This document shows, one piece after another, positions 1-7,770 of a stretch of DNA of 64,000 nucleotides. A program made the position numbers and the translations under genes. The notes beneath the pieces were generated by a model that saw nothing but the letters and a program-made list of their open reading frames with translations, made no database searches and was not told the DNA's origin. Source of the DNA: JACDBE01 sp051002015 (lineage in GTDB: Bacteria > Actinomycetota > Acidimicrobiia > Spongiisociales > UBA5794); contig JBPCMS010000078.1 in assembly GCA_051002015.1 (NCBI GenBank), forward strand, positions 6,391 to 70,390, in the 5' to 3' direction. Every line of letters begins with the position of its first letter. Position 1 is the stretch's first letter.

Positions 1-858
1 AGCGTCGGCGCCATCGGCGTCCAGGTGTGGGTGTACAAGGGCGACGTGGTCCGCAGTGCTGCCGACAGCCGCGAGAAGATCGCCGCCGAGGCACGGCTGG
101 CCGCCGGCGGTCCCTCCGAGCGTCGCCGCTCGGCCAAGTCTCGCGCCGAGGCCGCCGCCGGTGAGGGTGGGGGCCGTCGTCTCATCGAGGCCGGTGGGGG
201 CAAGCGCGTGGTCGAGGCCGGCGGGGGCAAGCGCCCCGGTCGCCGGCTGATCGAGGCCGGTGGCGGGCGCAAGCTGACCACCAGTGACGCAGCCGCAGAG
301 TTCGATCTGGCCCGCTCCGAGACCGACGAGGCTGCGGTCCCCGAAGTCCCCGCAGTTCCCGAGGACGCCCCCGAGGTTGTCGACGCCGCCGCCGCCTCGG
401 AGCTCACCGATGTGGGCGGTCAGGGATCGGTCGATGCGTCCGCCGAGCCGCTCGACGAGATGGATGCCATCGCCGAGAGCCTCGAGGCCGAGACCGCCGC
501 CGACGAGGTCCTCACCGGGACGGCCGGGGCGACCGAGATTGCCGATGTTGCCGATGTGGCCGAGACCGGACCGGCCGATGTGGCCGATGTGCCCGAGACC
601 GGACCCGCCGAGGTTGCCGATGTGACCGATGTGGCCGAGACCGGACCGGCCGATGTGGCCGATGTGCCCGAGACCGGACCCGCCGAGGTTGCCGATGTCG
701 CCGATGTGGCCGATGTGTCCGAGACCGGACCGGCCGATGTGGCCGAGACCGCGGTGGGCCCGGTCGACACCGAGGGCTCCGCCGACACCGAGGAATCTCC
801 CGACGTCGCAGACGGCGAGGACTCCGAGGACTCCGAGGACCGGGGGGAGGTGACCTGA
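1..858 (+). CDS. rpsC: 30S ribosomal protein S3, 5'-truncated, long repetitive C-terminal tail
   Basis: The reading frame is open from base 1 and begins inside the last conserved part of S3 (GAIGVQVWVYKGD), so the KH domain lies outside the window. S3 sits at the mRNA entrance of the small subunit. About 285 residues remain, and only the first 20 or so match the normal S3 core. The rest is an unusual tail: first basic, with RRLIEAGGGK-type motifs repeated three times (about residues 58-90), then acidic, rich in Ala, Asp, Glu and Val, with a 25-residue repeat present twice. S3 identity follows from the core motif and from rplP starting one base after the stop. The tail is probably flexible and its role is unknown. 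Confidence 0.93.
   Translation, partial: SVGAIGVQVWVYKGDVVRSAADSREKIAAEARLAAGGPSERRRSAKSRAEAAAGEGGGRRLIEAGGGKRVVEAGGGKRPGRRLIEAGGGRKLTTSDAAAEFDLARSETDEAAVPEVPAVPEDAPEVVDAAAASELTDVGGQGSVDASAEPLDEMDAIAESLEAETAADEVLTGTAGATEIADVADVAETGPADVADVPETGPAEVADVTDVAETGPADVADVPETGPAEVADVADVADVSETGPADVAETAVGPVDTEGSADTEESPDVADGEDSEDSEDRGEVT
553..702 (+). repeat. 75-bp in-frame tandem repeat in the rpsC tail
   Basis: Two nearly identical 75-bp units start at 553 and 628 and keep the reading frame, giving a 25-residue unit built from DVAETGPADVADV and PETGPAEVADV. A degenerate third part follows with DVSETGPADVAE. The DNA itself is conserved between units, which points to recent slippage or unequal exchange rather than protein-level convergence. 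Confidence 0.9.
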
Positions 859-859
859 C

Positions 860-1273
860 GTGTTGATGCCCAAGCGGACCAAGTACCGCAAGACCCACAA
901 GGGTCGGATGACCGGCAAGGCAAAGGGCGGCACCAGGGTCACCTTCGGCGACTACGGGCTCCAGGCCCAGGAGTCGGGGTGGATCACCGCCCGCCAGATC
1001 GAGGCCGCCCGTATCGCCATGACCCGCGCCATCAAGCGTGGCGGCAAGGTTTGGATCAACATCTTCCCCGACAAGCCGATCACCGAGAAGCCGGCCGAGA
1101 CCCGCATGGGCTCCGGTAAGGGCAACCCGGAGTACTGGGTGGCGGTGATCAAGCCGGGGCGGGTCATGTTCGAGATGGCGGGGGTGACCGAGGAGCTGGC
1201 CCGCGAGGCCATGCGGCTCGCCGCCCACAAGCTGCCGGTGAAGACCAAGTTCGTGGTGAGGGACGAGCTGTGA
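860..1273 (+). CDS. rplP: 50S ribosomal protein L16
   Basis: A 137-residue protein starting MLMPKRTKYRKTHKGRM, the hallmark N-terminus of L16, which organises the A-site region of the large subunit. GTG at 860 is preferred over ATG at 866 because L16 normally has Leu at position 2 and the length then matches the family. The purine-rich stretch ggggaggtg just before the rpsC stop is a suitable ribosome binding site. It lies one base after rpsC and overlaps rpmC by four bases, the normal S10-operon order. Confidence 0.97.
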   Translation: MLMPKRTKYRKTHKGRMTGKAKGGTRVTFGDYGLQAQESGWITARQIEAARIAMTRAIKRGGKVWINIFPDKPITEKPAETRMGSGKGNPEYWVAVIKPGRVMFEMAGVTEELAREAMRLAAHKLPVKTKFVVRDEL

Positions 1274-1491
1274 GAGCGATCGAACTCCGCAACCAGACAT
1301 ACCGGGAGCTGACCGCCAAGCTGGACGAGGCCAAGGAGGAGCTCTTCAACCTCCGCTTCCAGATGGCAACCAACCAGCTCGACAACACGGCGCGCCTCCG
1401 CCAGGTGCGCCGCCAGGTGGCCAAGATCAACACCGTCATGCGCGAGATGGAACTCGAGGCATGGCGCAATCAGCAGGAGGGCACGGCGTGA
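1270..1491 (+). CDS. rpmC: 50S ribosomal protein L29
   Basis: A 73-residue helical protein with the L29 pattern (ELRNQTYRELTAKLDEAKEELFNLRFQ) near the peptide exit tunnel. The GTG start overlaps the rplP stop as GTGA, indicating translational coupling. The next gene overlaps its stop in the same way. Confidence 0.96.
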   Translation: MRAIELRNQTYRELTAKLDEAKEELFNLRFQMATNQLDNTARLRQVRRQVAKINTVMREMELEAWRNQQEGTA

Positions 1492-1748
1492 CGGACGAAC
1501 GTGGACGCCGCAAGGTGCGTACCGGGGTGGTGGTATCCGACTCCCGGGACAAGACGGTGACCGTCGAGGTGCCTTCCTCGAAGCGTCACCCCAAGTACGG
1601 CAAGACGATGCCGACCCGCAAGCGCTACCACGCCCACGACGAGACCAACGATGCCCGTCTGGGTGACACGGTCCGCATCGTCGAGACCCGGCCGCTCTCC
1701 AAGAGCAAGCGGTGGCGGGTGGCGGAGATCGTGGAGCGTGCCCGATGA
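1488..1748 (+). CDS. rpsQ: 30S ribosomal protein S17
   Basis: An 86-residue OB-fold 16S rRNA binding protein with the S17 signatures GVVVSDSRDKTVTVEV and DTVRIVETRPLSKSKRW. The start is GTG 1488, not the in-frame ATG at 1461, because AGGAGG at 1475-1480 lies seven bases upstream and the GTG overlaps the rpmC stop. The stop is overlapped by the rplN start (ATGA). Confidence 0.96.
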   Translation: MTDERGRRKVRTGVVVSDSRDKTVTVEVPSSKRHPKYGKTMPTRKRYHAHDETNDARLGDTVRIVETRPLSKSKRWRVAEIVERAR

Positions 1749-2113
1749 TCCAGACCGAGACCAGGCTCCGCGTCGCCGACAACAGCGGTGCCCGCGAGGT
1801 TCTCTGCATCCGGGTGCTGGGAGGCTCCCGTCGCCGCTATGCCCACGTCGGTGACGTCATCGTCGGTGCGGTCAAGGAAGCGACCCCGGGCGGCACCGTC
1901 AAGAAGGGCGAAGTGGTCAAGGCGGTCGTGGTGCGGACCCGCAAGGAGAGCCGACGTCAGGACGGCAGCTACATCCGGTTCGACGACAACGCCTGCGTCA
2001 TCATCAACGACCAGCAGCAGCCCCGCGGGACCCGCATCTTCGGCCCGGTGGGCCGCGAGCTGCGCGACAAGAAGTTCATGCGGATCGTCTCGCTCGCCCC
2101 GGAGGTGTTGTGA
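1745..2113 (+). CDS. rplN: 50S ribosomal protein L14
   Basis: 122 residues, exactly the usual L14 length when started at ATG 1745 (MIQTETRLRVADNSGA). Conserved segments include ARE-x-LCIRVLGG and the C-terminal FGPVGRELRDKKFMRIVSLAPEVL region. L14 sits at the subunit interface. An upstream in-frame start would add a tail unlike the family, and ATGA coupling to rpsQ supports the chosen start. Confidence 0.97.
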   Translation: MIQTETRLRVADNSGAREVLCIRVLGGSRRRYAHVGDVIVGAVKEATPGGTVKKGEVVKAVVVRTRKESRRQDGSYIRFDDNACVIINDQQQPRGTRIFGPVGRELRDKKFMRIVSLAPEVL

Positions 2114-2418
2114 TGAAGCTCAAGGTTGGGGACACCGTGCGGGTGATCGCCGGCAAGGACAAGGGCACCGAGAGCCGGATCGCCAAGGTCATCAAGCAGC
2201 GCGGCAAGATCATCGTCGAGGGTGTGGCAACGGCCAAGCGCCACCAGCGCCCCACCGGGCAGACGATGCAGGGCGGGATCATCGACAAGGACATGCCGAT
2301 CGACGCCTCCAACGTGATGATCGTGTGCCCCGACTGTGGTCCCACGAGGATCGGGGCCCGCATCGACGACGAGGGTGTCAAACACCGGGTGTGCCGCAAG
2401 TGCGGAGGTGACCTGTGA
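2113..2418 (+). CDS. rplX: 50S ribosomal protein L24
   Basis: A 101-residue KOW-domain assembly protein starting MKLKVGDTVRVIAGKDKG. ATG 2113 (TGATG with the rplN stop) is preferred over GTG 2110 because GGAGG at 2101-2105 is then seven bases away. The C-terminal part carries two CxxC pairs (CPDCG and CRKCG), the putative zinc-ribbon form of bacterial L24. Confidence 0.96.
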   Translation: MKLKVGDTVRVIAGKDKGTESRIAKVIKQRGKIIVEGVATAKRHQRPTGQTMQGGIIDKDMPIDASNVMIVCPDCGPTRIGARIDDEGVKHRVCRKCGGDL

Positions 2419-2972
2419 CCCCCCGTTTCAAGCAGCGTTACCACGACGAGATCCGGGACCAGCTCCAGGAGCACCTCGCCCTGGCCAACGTCATGGAGGT
2501 GCCCAGACTGCTCAAGATCGTGGTCAACATGGGGCTGGGGGACGCCGCCGCCGACTCCAAGCTGGTCGACGCCGCCGTCACCGACATGCGGGCGATCACC
2601 GGCCAGCAACCGAGGATCAACCGGGCCCGCAAGTCCATCGCCAACTTCAAGTTGCGCGAGGGGATGCCGATCGGTGTCTCGGCCACGCTGCGGGGCGACC
2701 GGATGTGGGAGTTCTTCGATCGGCTGGTCACCCTGGCCATCCCCAGGATCCGGGACTTCCGCGGGCTGAGCCCGACAGGGTTCGACGGGGCGGGCAACTA
2801 CAGCTTCGGGGTCACCGAGCAGCTGATCTTCCCCGAGATCGAGTATGACCAGGTTGGCAAGGTTCGGGGCATGGACATCACGTTCGTGACCACGGCGAAG
2901 AGCGACGAACAGGGCCGCGCCTTCCTCGAAGCGTTCGGTTTCCCGTTCCGGCGGCAACAGGCAGGTGTGTGA
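2415..2972 (+). CDS. rplE: 50S ribosomal protein L5
   Basis: 185 residues covering full-length L5, the 5S rRNA and central-protuberance protein. Recognisable blocks are VPRLLKIVVNMGLGDA, the INRARKSIANFKLREGMPIG region and the FVTTAKSDEQGRAFLEAFGFPF C-terminus. The GTG start overlaps the rplX stop (GTGA), with ggaggtgacc just before it as ribosome binding site. Confidence 0.97.
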   Translation: MTPRFKQRYHDEIRDQLQEHLALANVMEVPRLLKIVVNMGLGDAAADSKLVDAAVTDMRAITGQQPRINRARKSIANFKLREGMPIGVSATLRGDRMWEFFDRLVTLAIPRIRDFRGLSPTGFDGAGNYSFGVTEQLIFPEIEYDQVGKVRGMDITFVTTAKSDEQGRAFLEAFGFPFRRQQAGV

Positions 2973-3277
2973 TGGCGAAGAAGTCGATGATCAACAAGAA
3001 CGAGCGCCGCAAGATGCTGGTGGAGCGCTACGCCGCCCGCCGCGCCGAGCTGGTCGCCGTCATCAAGGATCCCGAGAAGTCCTACGAGGAGAAGCGCGAG
3101 GCGTACCAGGCGCTGGCCAAGATGCCACGTGACGCCAGCGCCACCCGCTACCGCAACCGGTGCGGGGTCACCGGTCGTCCCCGTGGCTACTTCCGTACGT
3201 TCGGGATGTCACGCGTGGCACTGCGCCAGCTCGCCCACAACGGCGAGCTGCCCGGTGTCAGGAAGGCTTCCTGGTAG
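2972..3277 (+). CDS. rpsN: 30S ribosomal protein S14, long non-zinc form
   Basis: A 101-residue S14 ending GELPGVRKASW. It is the long form without the two CxxC zinc motifs; only one Cys remains in RNRCGVTGRPRGYF. Many actinobacteria encode the 61-residue zinc form at this operon position, so the long form is a lineage clue. The start is ATG 2972 in a TGATG junction with rplE. Confidence 0.95.
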   Translation: MAKKSMINKNERRKMLVERYAARRAELVAVIKDPEKSYEEKREAYQALAKMPRDASATRYRNRCGVTGRPRGYFRTFGMSRVALRQLAHNGELPGVRKASW

Positions 3278-3673
3278 ATGTACACCGATCCCATCGCCGA
3301 CATGCTCACCCGCATCCGCAACGCCAACCAGGCGCTGCATGCCGAGGTCACCATGCCCGCCTCCAAGATCAAGGAGGGCATCGCCGAGATCCTGGCCGCC
3401 GAGGGGTATGTCGACAGCTTCAAGATCCAGGAGGCCGGTGTGGGCCGCGCCCTCACCATCCGGCTGCGCTATGGCGACGACCGGGGCCGAGTCCTCAAGG
3501 GGATCAAGCGGATCTCCTCGCCCGGGCACCGGGTGTACCGGCCGGCGGCCGCCATCAGCCGGGTCCAGGGCGGTCTCGGCGTCGCCATCCTGTCGACGTC
3601 ACAGGGCCTGCTCACCGACCGTGAGGCGCGGCGCCGCAACGTGGGCGGCGAAGTCGTCTGCGAGGTCTGGTGA
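3278..3673 (+). CDS. rpsH: 30S ribosomal protein S8
   Basis: 131 residues starting MYTDPIADMLTRIRNANQA, the canonical S8 N-terminus, with ISRVQGGLGVAILSTSQGLLTDREARRRNVGGEVVCEVW-type C-terminus. S8 binds 16S rRNA helix 21 and in many bacteria its mRNA copy provides feedback on the spc operon. The ATG immediately follows the rpsN stop. Confidence 0.97.
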   Translation: MYTDPIADMLTRIRNANQALHAEVTMPASKIKEGIAEILAAEGYVDSFKIQEAGVGRALTIRLRYGDDRGRVLKGIKRISSPGHRVYRPAAAISRVQGGLGVAILSTSQGLLTDREARRRNVGGEVVCEVW

Positions 3674-3676
3674 ACC

Positions 3677-4213
3677 ATGAGCCGAATCGGTAACAGCCCC
3701 ATTCCGGTCCCTTCCGGGGTCGACGTCACTGTCGACGGCCGCACCGTGTCGGTGAAGGGCCCGAAGGGGGCCCTGAACCGGTGGGTCGACGGACGCATCC
3801 AGGTCTCGGTGGAAGACGGTGTGGTAACGCTGAAACGCGCCACCGACGAGCGCGCCGTGCGGTCGCTCCATGGCCTCTACCGGGCGCTGTTGGCCAACAT
3901 GGTCACCGGTGTGTCCGACGGTTACCGCAAGGAACTGCAGGCGGTCGGGGTCGGCTACCGGGCCAACCTCCAGGGCCGCCGGCTCGAGCTCCAGGTGGGG
4001 TTCTCCCACCCGGTGGTGATCGAGGCGCCCGACGGCATCGACTTCGAGGTCCCCGAGCCGACCAGGATCATCGTCACCGGGATCGACAAGGAGCTGGTCG
4101 GCCAGACGGCGGCGAACATCCGGCGGGTCCGGCCCCCCGAGCCGTACAAGGGCAAGGGAATCCGGTACGTAGACGAGCACGTGCGCCGCAAGGCCGGCAA
4201 GGCGGGTGGATGA
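3677..4213 (+). CDS. rplF: 50S ribosomal protein L6
   Basis: 178 residues with the two L6 repeats. It begins MSRIGNSPIPVPSGV and ends with the conserved RRVRPPEPYKGKGIRYVDE block followed by RRKAGKAGG. L6 lies near the sarcin-ricin loop. It starts three bases after rpsH and runs into rplR. Confidence 0.97.
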   Translation: MSRIGNSPIPVPSGVDVTVDGRTVSVKGPKGALNRWVDGRIQVSVEDGVVTLKRATDERAVRSLHGLYRALLANMVTGVSDGYRKELQAVGVGYRANLQGRRLELQVGFSHPVVIEAPDGIDFEVPEPTRIIVTGIDKELVGQTAANIRRVRPPEPYKGKGIRYVDEHVRRKAGKAGG

Positions 4214-4566
4214 TGAGAGGTTCACGGACAGACGCCAGGCGGAGACGCCACGTCCGGGTCCGCAAGGCGGTGCGGGGCACCGGGGCACGTCCCCGTCTCG
4301 CCGTCTACCGCAGCAACCGGTACATCTACGCCCAGGTGATCAACGACGAGAGCGGGATCACCCTCGCCGCCGCCTCGTCCCGGGAGAAGGGGCTGGCCGA
4401 GCGCACCCTCAACCTGGAGACGTCGGCCGAGGTCGGCAAGCTGATCGCCGCTCGAGCAACCGACGCCGGGGTGAGCACCGTTGTGTTCGACCGGGGCGGG
4501 TTCGCCTTTCACGGCCGGGTCAAGGCGCTCGCCGATGGGGCCCGCCAAGCCGGGCTCGAGTTCTGA
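4213..4566 (+). CDS. rplR: 50S ribosomal protein L18
   Basis: 117 residues of L18, the second 5S rRNA binder, with RPRLAVYRSNRYIYAQVINDE and a C-terminal VFDRGGFAFHGRVKALADGAR block. ATG codons at 4210 and 4213 are both possible. 4213 is preferred because the aaggcggg stretch then sits at a better distance. The stop codon is part of a 9-bp tandem repeat that continues into the spacer. Confidence 0.94.
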   Translation: MRGSRTDARRRRHVRVRKAVRGTGARPRLAVYRSNRYIYAQVINDESGITLAAASSREKGLAERTLNLETSAEVGKLIAARATDAGVSTVVFDRGGFAFHGRVKALADGARQAGLEF

Positions 4567-4593
4567 GAGTTCTGAGAGTTCTGAGAGTTCTGA
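4558..4593 (+). repeat. Four exact copies of a 9-bp repeat at the rplR stop
   Basis: GAGTTCTGA occurs four times in a row. The first copy encodes the last Glu-Phe and stop of L18, and the others fill the spacer before rpsE. In the rpsE frame the array reads as a short Ser-Ser-Glu repeat and is open, but rpsE has its own GAGGAG and ATG downstream, so the array is taken as non-coding spacer. Confidence 0.9.
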
Positions 4594-4612
4594 GAGAGTT
4601 GAGGAGCACGAC

Positions 4613-5182
4613 ATGACCAGCAGGAGATCGGACTCCCGAGTCAGGGATTCGGAGTTCGAAGAGCGGGTGATCGCCATCAACCGCGTGGCCAAGGTGGTCA
4701 AGGGCGGCCGGCGGTTCTCGTTCACCGCCCTGGTCACCGTTGGCAACGGCGCCGGCAAGGTGGGCGTCGGCTACGGGAAGGCCAAGGAGGTCCCCACCGC
4801 CATCCAGAAGGCGATCGAGATCGCCAAGAAGTCAATGGTGGACGTCCCCATGGCGGGCACCACGATCATACACGAGGTGATCGGCGTGCACGGCGCCTCG
4901 CGCGTCATGCTCAAGCCGGCATCGCCCGGTACCGGTGTCATCGCCGGTGGCGCGGTGCGCCAGATCCTCGAGGCGGCGGGCATCCGCGATGTCCTGGCCA
5001 AATCGCTCGGCTCGCCGACCCACATCAACGTCGCCCGGGCCACGATGGACGCCATCGCCAGACAGCGGCGTCCCGAAGAGGTGGCCAGGGCCAGGGGCAA
5101 GCGTCCCGAGGAGATCTTCCCACCTGCGCTGCTCGCCGCCTACCGGTCGGCCGAGCTGATGAAGACCCAGGTGGGTGAGTGA
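4613..5182 (+). CDS. rpsE: 30S ribosomal protein S5
   Basis: 189 residues. The double-stranded RNA-binding N-domain (ERVIAINRVAKVVKGGRRFSF) is followed by the C-domain with SLGSPTHINVARATMDAI. S5 functions in accuracy and assembly of the small subunit. ATG 4613 is chosen because GAGGAG lies at 4601-4606. The frame is open further upstream through the 9-bp repeats, but that stretch gives only low-complexity sequence. Confidence 0.96.
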   Translation: MTSRRSDSRVRDSEFEERVIAINRVAKVVKGGRRFSFTALVTVGNGAGKVGVGYGKAKEVPTAIQKAIEIAKKSMVDVPMAGTTIIHEVIGVHGASRVMLKPASPGTGVIAGGAVRQILEAAGIRDVLAKSLGSPTHINVARATMDAIARQRRPEEVARARGKRPEEIFPPALLAAYRSAELMKTQVGE

Positions 5183-5183
5183 G

Positions 5184-5369
5184 ATGGCAGCAACGTTGAG
5201 GATCACCCTGAAGAAGAGCGTCATCGGCGAGAAGCCGAAGACCCGCGCCACCGTGGAGAGCCTCGGGCTCCGCAAGATCCATCAGTCGGTGGACCGCCCC
5301 GACTCGCCCGACGTGCGCGGGATGATCTTCCGGGCCAAGCACCTGCTCGAGGTCGAGGAGTTGTCATGA
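5184..5369 (+). CDS. rpmD: 50S ribosomal protein L30
   Basis: 61 residues, the usual L30 size, with LRITLKKSVIGEKPKTRATVE and the LGLRKIHQSV motif. The start is ATG 5184 just after the rpsE stop; an in-frame GTG at 5175 inside rpsE would add three residues and is less likely. Its stop overlaps rplO. Confidence 0.95.
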   Translation: MAATLRITLKKSVIGEKPKTRATVESLGLRKIHQSVDRPDSPDVRGMIFRAKHLLEVEELS

Positions 5370-5803
5370 AGCTGCATCATCTCAAGCCGGCACCGGGCTC
5401 GAGGTCGAAGAAGATCCGGGTCGGCCGGGGGGAGAGCGGGCGGCGGGGCAAGACCGCCGGCCGCGGCACCAAGGGCCAGAAGGCCCGCGGTCAGGTCCGT
5501 CCCGGGTTCGAAGGCGGCCAGATGCCGCTGCAGCGGCGGCTGCCCAAGCTCAAGGGGTTCAAGAACCGCAACAAGGAGTACTTCGCCCTGATCAACGTCG
5601 GGCGGCTCAACGACTTCGAGGCGGGCACCGAGGTGACCCCCGAGATCCTGCGTTCGGCCGGTCTGGTCAAACACCGGGGCAGGATCAAGGTGCTCGGCGA
5701 GGGCGAGATCGATCGCGCCGTCACCGTGCGTGCCCATGCCTTCAGCCTCGGCGCCGTCGAGAAGATCAAGGCGGCGGGTGGCTCGGCCGACGTCGTCGAC
5801 TGA
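5366..5803 (+). CDS. rplO: 50S ribosomal protein L15
   Basis: 145 residues of L15, a late-assembly protein. The basic N-terminal arm has the hallmark RVGRGESGRRGKTAGRGTKGQ, followed by GFEGGQMPLQRRLPK. The C-domain ends with VEKIKAAGGSADVVD. The ATG overlaps the rpmD stop. A 61-base spacer separates it from secY. Confidence 0.97.
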   Translation: MKLHHLKPAPGSRSKKIRVGRGESGRRGKTAGRGTKGQKARGQVRPGFEGGQMPLQRRLPKLKGFKNRNKEYFALINVGRLNDFEAGTEVTPEILRSAGLVKHRGRIKVLGEGEIDRAVTVRAHAFSLGAVEKIKAAGGSADVVD

Positions 5804-5864
5804 CCGTCGACACCCACCCGACCACTAACCTCGCCGACATACCACAAGGGGCCCACCCGCTCTC

Positions 5865-7172
5865 ATGCTGTCCGTTTTCCGCAACATGTTCAGGATCCCG
5901 GATCTCCGGAACAAGATCCTGTTCACGCTCTTCATCTTCGCCATCTACCGCTTCGGCGCCGCCATCCCGACGCCCGGTGTCGATCTGGAGCGGGTGCAGC
6001 AGTTCGCCGACCAGTCGACCAACAGCGGGTTCATCGGGCTGATCAACCTGTTCTCGGGTGGCGCGCTGGAGACGCTGTCCGTGTTCGCCCTCGGGATCAT
6101 GCCGTACATCACGGCATCGATCATCATGCAGCTCCTCGCCGTGGTCATCCCACGCCTCCAGGCGCTGCGGGAGGAGGGTGACGCCGGCCAGAAGGTGATC
6201 ACCCAGTGGACCCGCTACATCACGGTCGGTCTGGCTCTGATCCAGTCGACGTCGTTCACGTTCCTGTTCCACTCCGGGCAGTTCACCGGGGGCATCGACC
6301 TGATCCCCGACTACACGGTGCGCAACGTGCTGACCATCATCATCACGATGACCGCGGGTACCGCCCTCATCATGTGGCTCGGTGAGCTGATCACCCAGCG
6401 CGGCATCGGCAACGGCATGTCGTTGATCATCTTCGTCAGCATCGTCAGCCAGCTCCCCTCCCAGCTCGGGATCCTGAGGGCCAACTCCAACACGGGCCAG
6501 TTCGTCGCCGTGCTGCTGCTGATGCTGGTGCTGACGGTGGGGATCATCTTCATCGACCAGGGCCAGCGCCGGATACCCATCCAGTTCTCCCGGCGGGTCC
6601 GGGGTCGCAGGATGCTCGGTGGCCAGAGCACCTACATCCCGCTCAAGGTCAACATGGCGGGGGTGATCCCGGTGATCTTCGCCACCTCGATCATGTACTT
6701 CCCGGTGCTGGTGGGATCGATGCTTCCGGCCACCGGGTGGGGTCAGGCGGTGCGCAACTGGATCGACAGCAACCTGACCTCGGCCAGCGCCGGCGGGTTG
6801 TCGCCGACCCTGCCCTACATGCTGATGCTGGGTCTGCTGGTGGTGTTCTTCAGCTACTTCTACACCGCCATCCAGTTCGACCCGGAGCGCCAGGCGGACA
6901 CCATCCAGCGCCAGGGCGGGTTCATCCCCGGTATCCGGCCCGGGCGGCAGACGGTGAACTACCTGCAGCACGTGCTCAGCCGGATCACCCTTCCCGGTTC
7001 GATGTACCTGATGGTGGTCGCCATCGCCCCCTCGTTCCTGGGGTGGCTGTGGAACATCCCGGTCGGGCTGTCCGGGGTCTCGGTCCTGATCGTGGCCGGG
7101 GTCGCCCTCGAGACCATGAAGCAGGTCGAGAGCCAGCTGATGATGCGCAACTACGAGGGGTTCCTCCGCTGA
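5865..7172 (+). CDS. secY: Protein translocase channel subunit SecY
   Basis: 435 residues with ten hydrophobic segments, the membrane pore of the Sec translocon. Landmarks are the N-terminal RNKILFTLFIFAIYRFGAAIP segment, the plug region after TM1, NLFSGGALETLSVFALGIMPYI in TM2, QRGIGNGMSLIIF in TM4, the cytosolic loop QGQRRIPIQ, and FNPERQADT-like FDPERQADTIQRQGGFIPG before TM9. The spacer contains TAACCT at 5826-5831, a possible -10 box, so secY may also be transcribed separately. Confidence 0.97.
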   Translation: MLSVFRNMFRIPDLRNKILFTLFIFAIYRFGAAIPTPGVDLERVQQFADQSTNSGFIGLINLFSGGALETLSVFALGIMPYITASIIMQLLAVVIPRLQALREEGDAGQKVITQWTRYITVGLALIQSTSFTFLFHSGQFTGGIDLIPDYTVRNVLTIIITMTAGTALIMWLGELITQRGIGNGMSLIIFVSIVSQLPSQLGILRANSNTGQFVAVLLLMLVLTVGIIFIDQGQRRIPIQFSRRVRGRRMLGGQSTYIPLKVNMAGVIPVIFATSIMYFPVLVGSMLPATGWGQAVRNWIDSNLTSASAGGLSPTLPYMLMLGLLVVFFSYFYTAIQFDPERQADTIQRQGGFIPGIRPGRQTVNYLQHVLSRITLPGSMYLMVVAIAPSFLGWLWNIPVGLSGVSVLIVAGVALETMKQVESQLMMRNYEGFLR

Positions 7173-7744
7173 TGGGGAGGAGGCTGCTGTTCCTCGGGCC
7201 CCCCGGTGCCGGCAAGGGCACCCAGGCGGTGATGCTGGCCCGGGCGCTCGGGGTCCCCCACCTGTCCACCGGTGACATGCTGCGCCGGGCGGTGTCGGAA
7301 GGCACCGAACTGGGCCGGCAGGCCGAGGCGATCATGACCGCCGGCGACCTGGTCCCGGATGATCTCGTGGTGGCGATGGTGGGGGAGCGGCTGGCCGAGC
7401 CGGACGCCGCCTGCGGCTACCTGCTCGACGGGTTCCCCCGCAACGTGGCCCAGGCCGAGGCGCTCCGCGCCGGGCTCGTCGACGACGGCATCGAGCTGGT
7501 CGTGCTGCTCGATGTCGACGAGGACGAGCTGGTCACCCGGTTGCTGGGCCGCGCCGCCGCGCTGGGACGCACCGACGACAACGAGGAGACGATCCGTCGT
7601 CGCCTGGCGGTTTACCGATCCGAGACTGCCCCGCTGGCGGAGCACTACCCGGGGACCGGCGTCGAGGTGGTCGCCGTCGAAGGGACCGGCACCATCGGCG
7701 AGGTGTTCGCCCGCATCGTGGGCGCCCTCGCCGCCGAGCGCTGA
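7172..7744 (+). CDS. adk: Adenylate kinase, short form
   Basis: 190 residues. It converts ATP plus AMP to two ADP. The P-loop GPPGAGKGTQ lies at the N-terminus, the AMP-binding motif HLSTGDMLRR follows, then LLDGFPRN, and RTDDNEETIRRRLAVY near the end. The LID insertion with its zinc Cys motif is absent, as in short actinobacterial enzymes. ATG 7172 shares one base with the secY stop (TGATG), the classic secY-adk pairing. Confidence 0.97.
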   Translation: MGRRLLFLGPPGAGKGTQAVMLARALGVPHLSTGDMLRRAVSEGTELGRQAEAIMTAGDLVPDDLVVAMVGERLAEPDAACGYLLDGFPRNVAQAEALRAGLVDDGIELVVLLDVDEDELVTRLLGRAAALGRTDDNEETIRRRLAVYRSETAPLAEHYPGTGVEVVAVEGTGTIGEVFARIVGALAAER

Positions 7745-7770
7745 GACTCGCCCATGAAGGGTGCGACACG

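Noticed and set aside
512..1300. Long minus-strand open frame across rpsC and rplP
   Set aside because: It is antisense to ribosomal genes and its sequence is Arg/His/Pro-rich low complexity, typical of high-GC shadow frames.
4481..4612. An upstream extension of rpsE through the 9-bp repeats
   Set aside because: The extension would encode antisense-like then Ser/Glu repeat sequence, and ATG 4613 has a good GAGGAG site and the normal S5 start.
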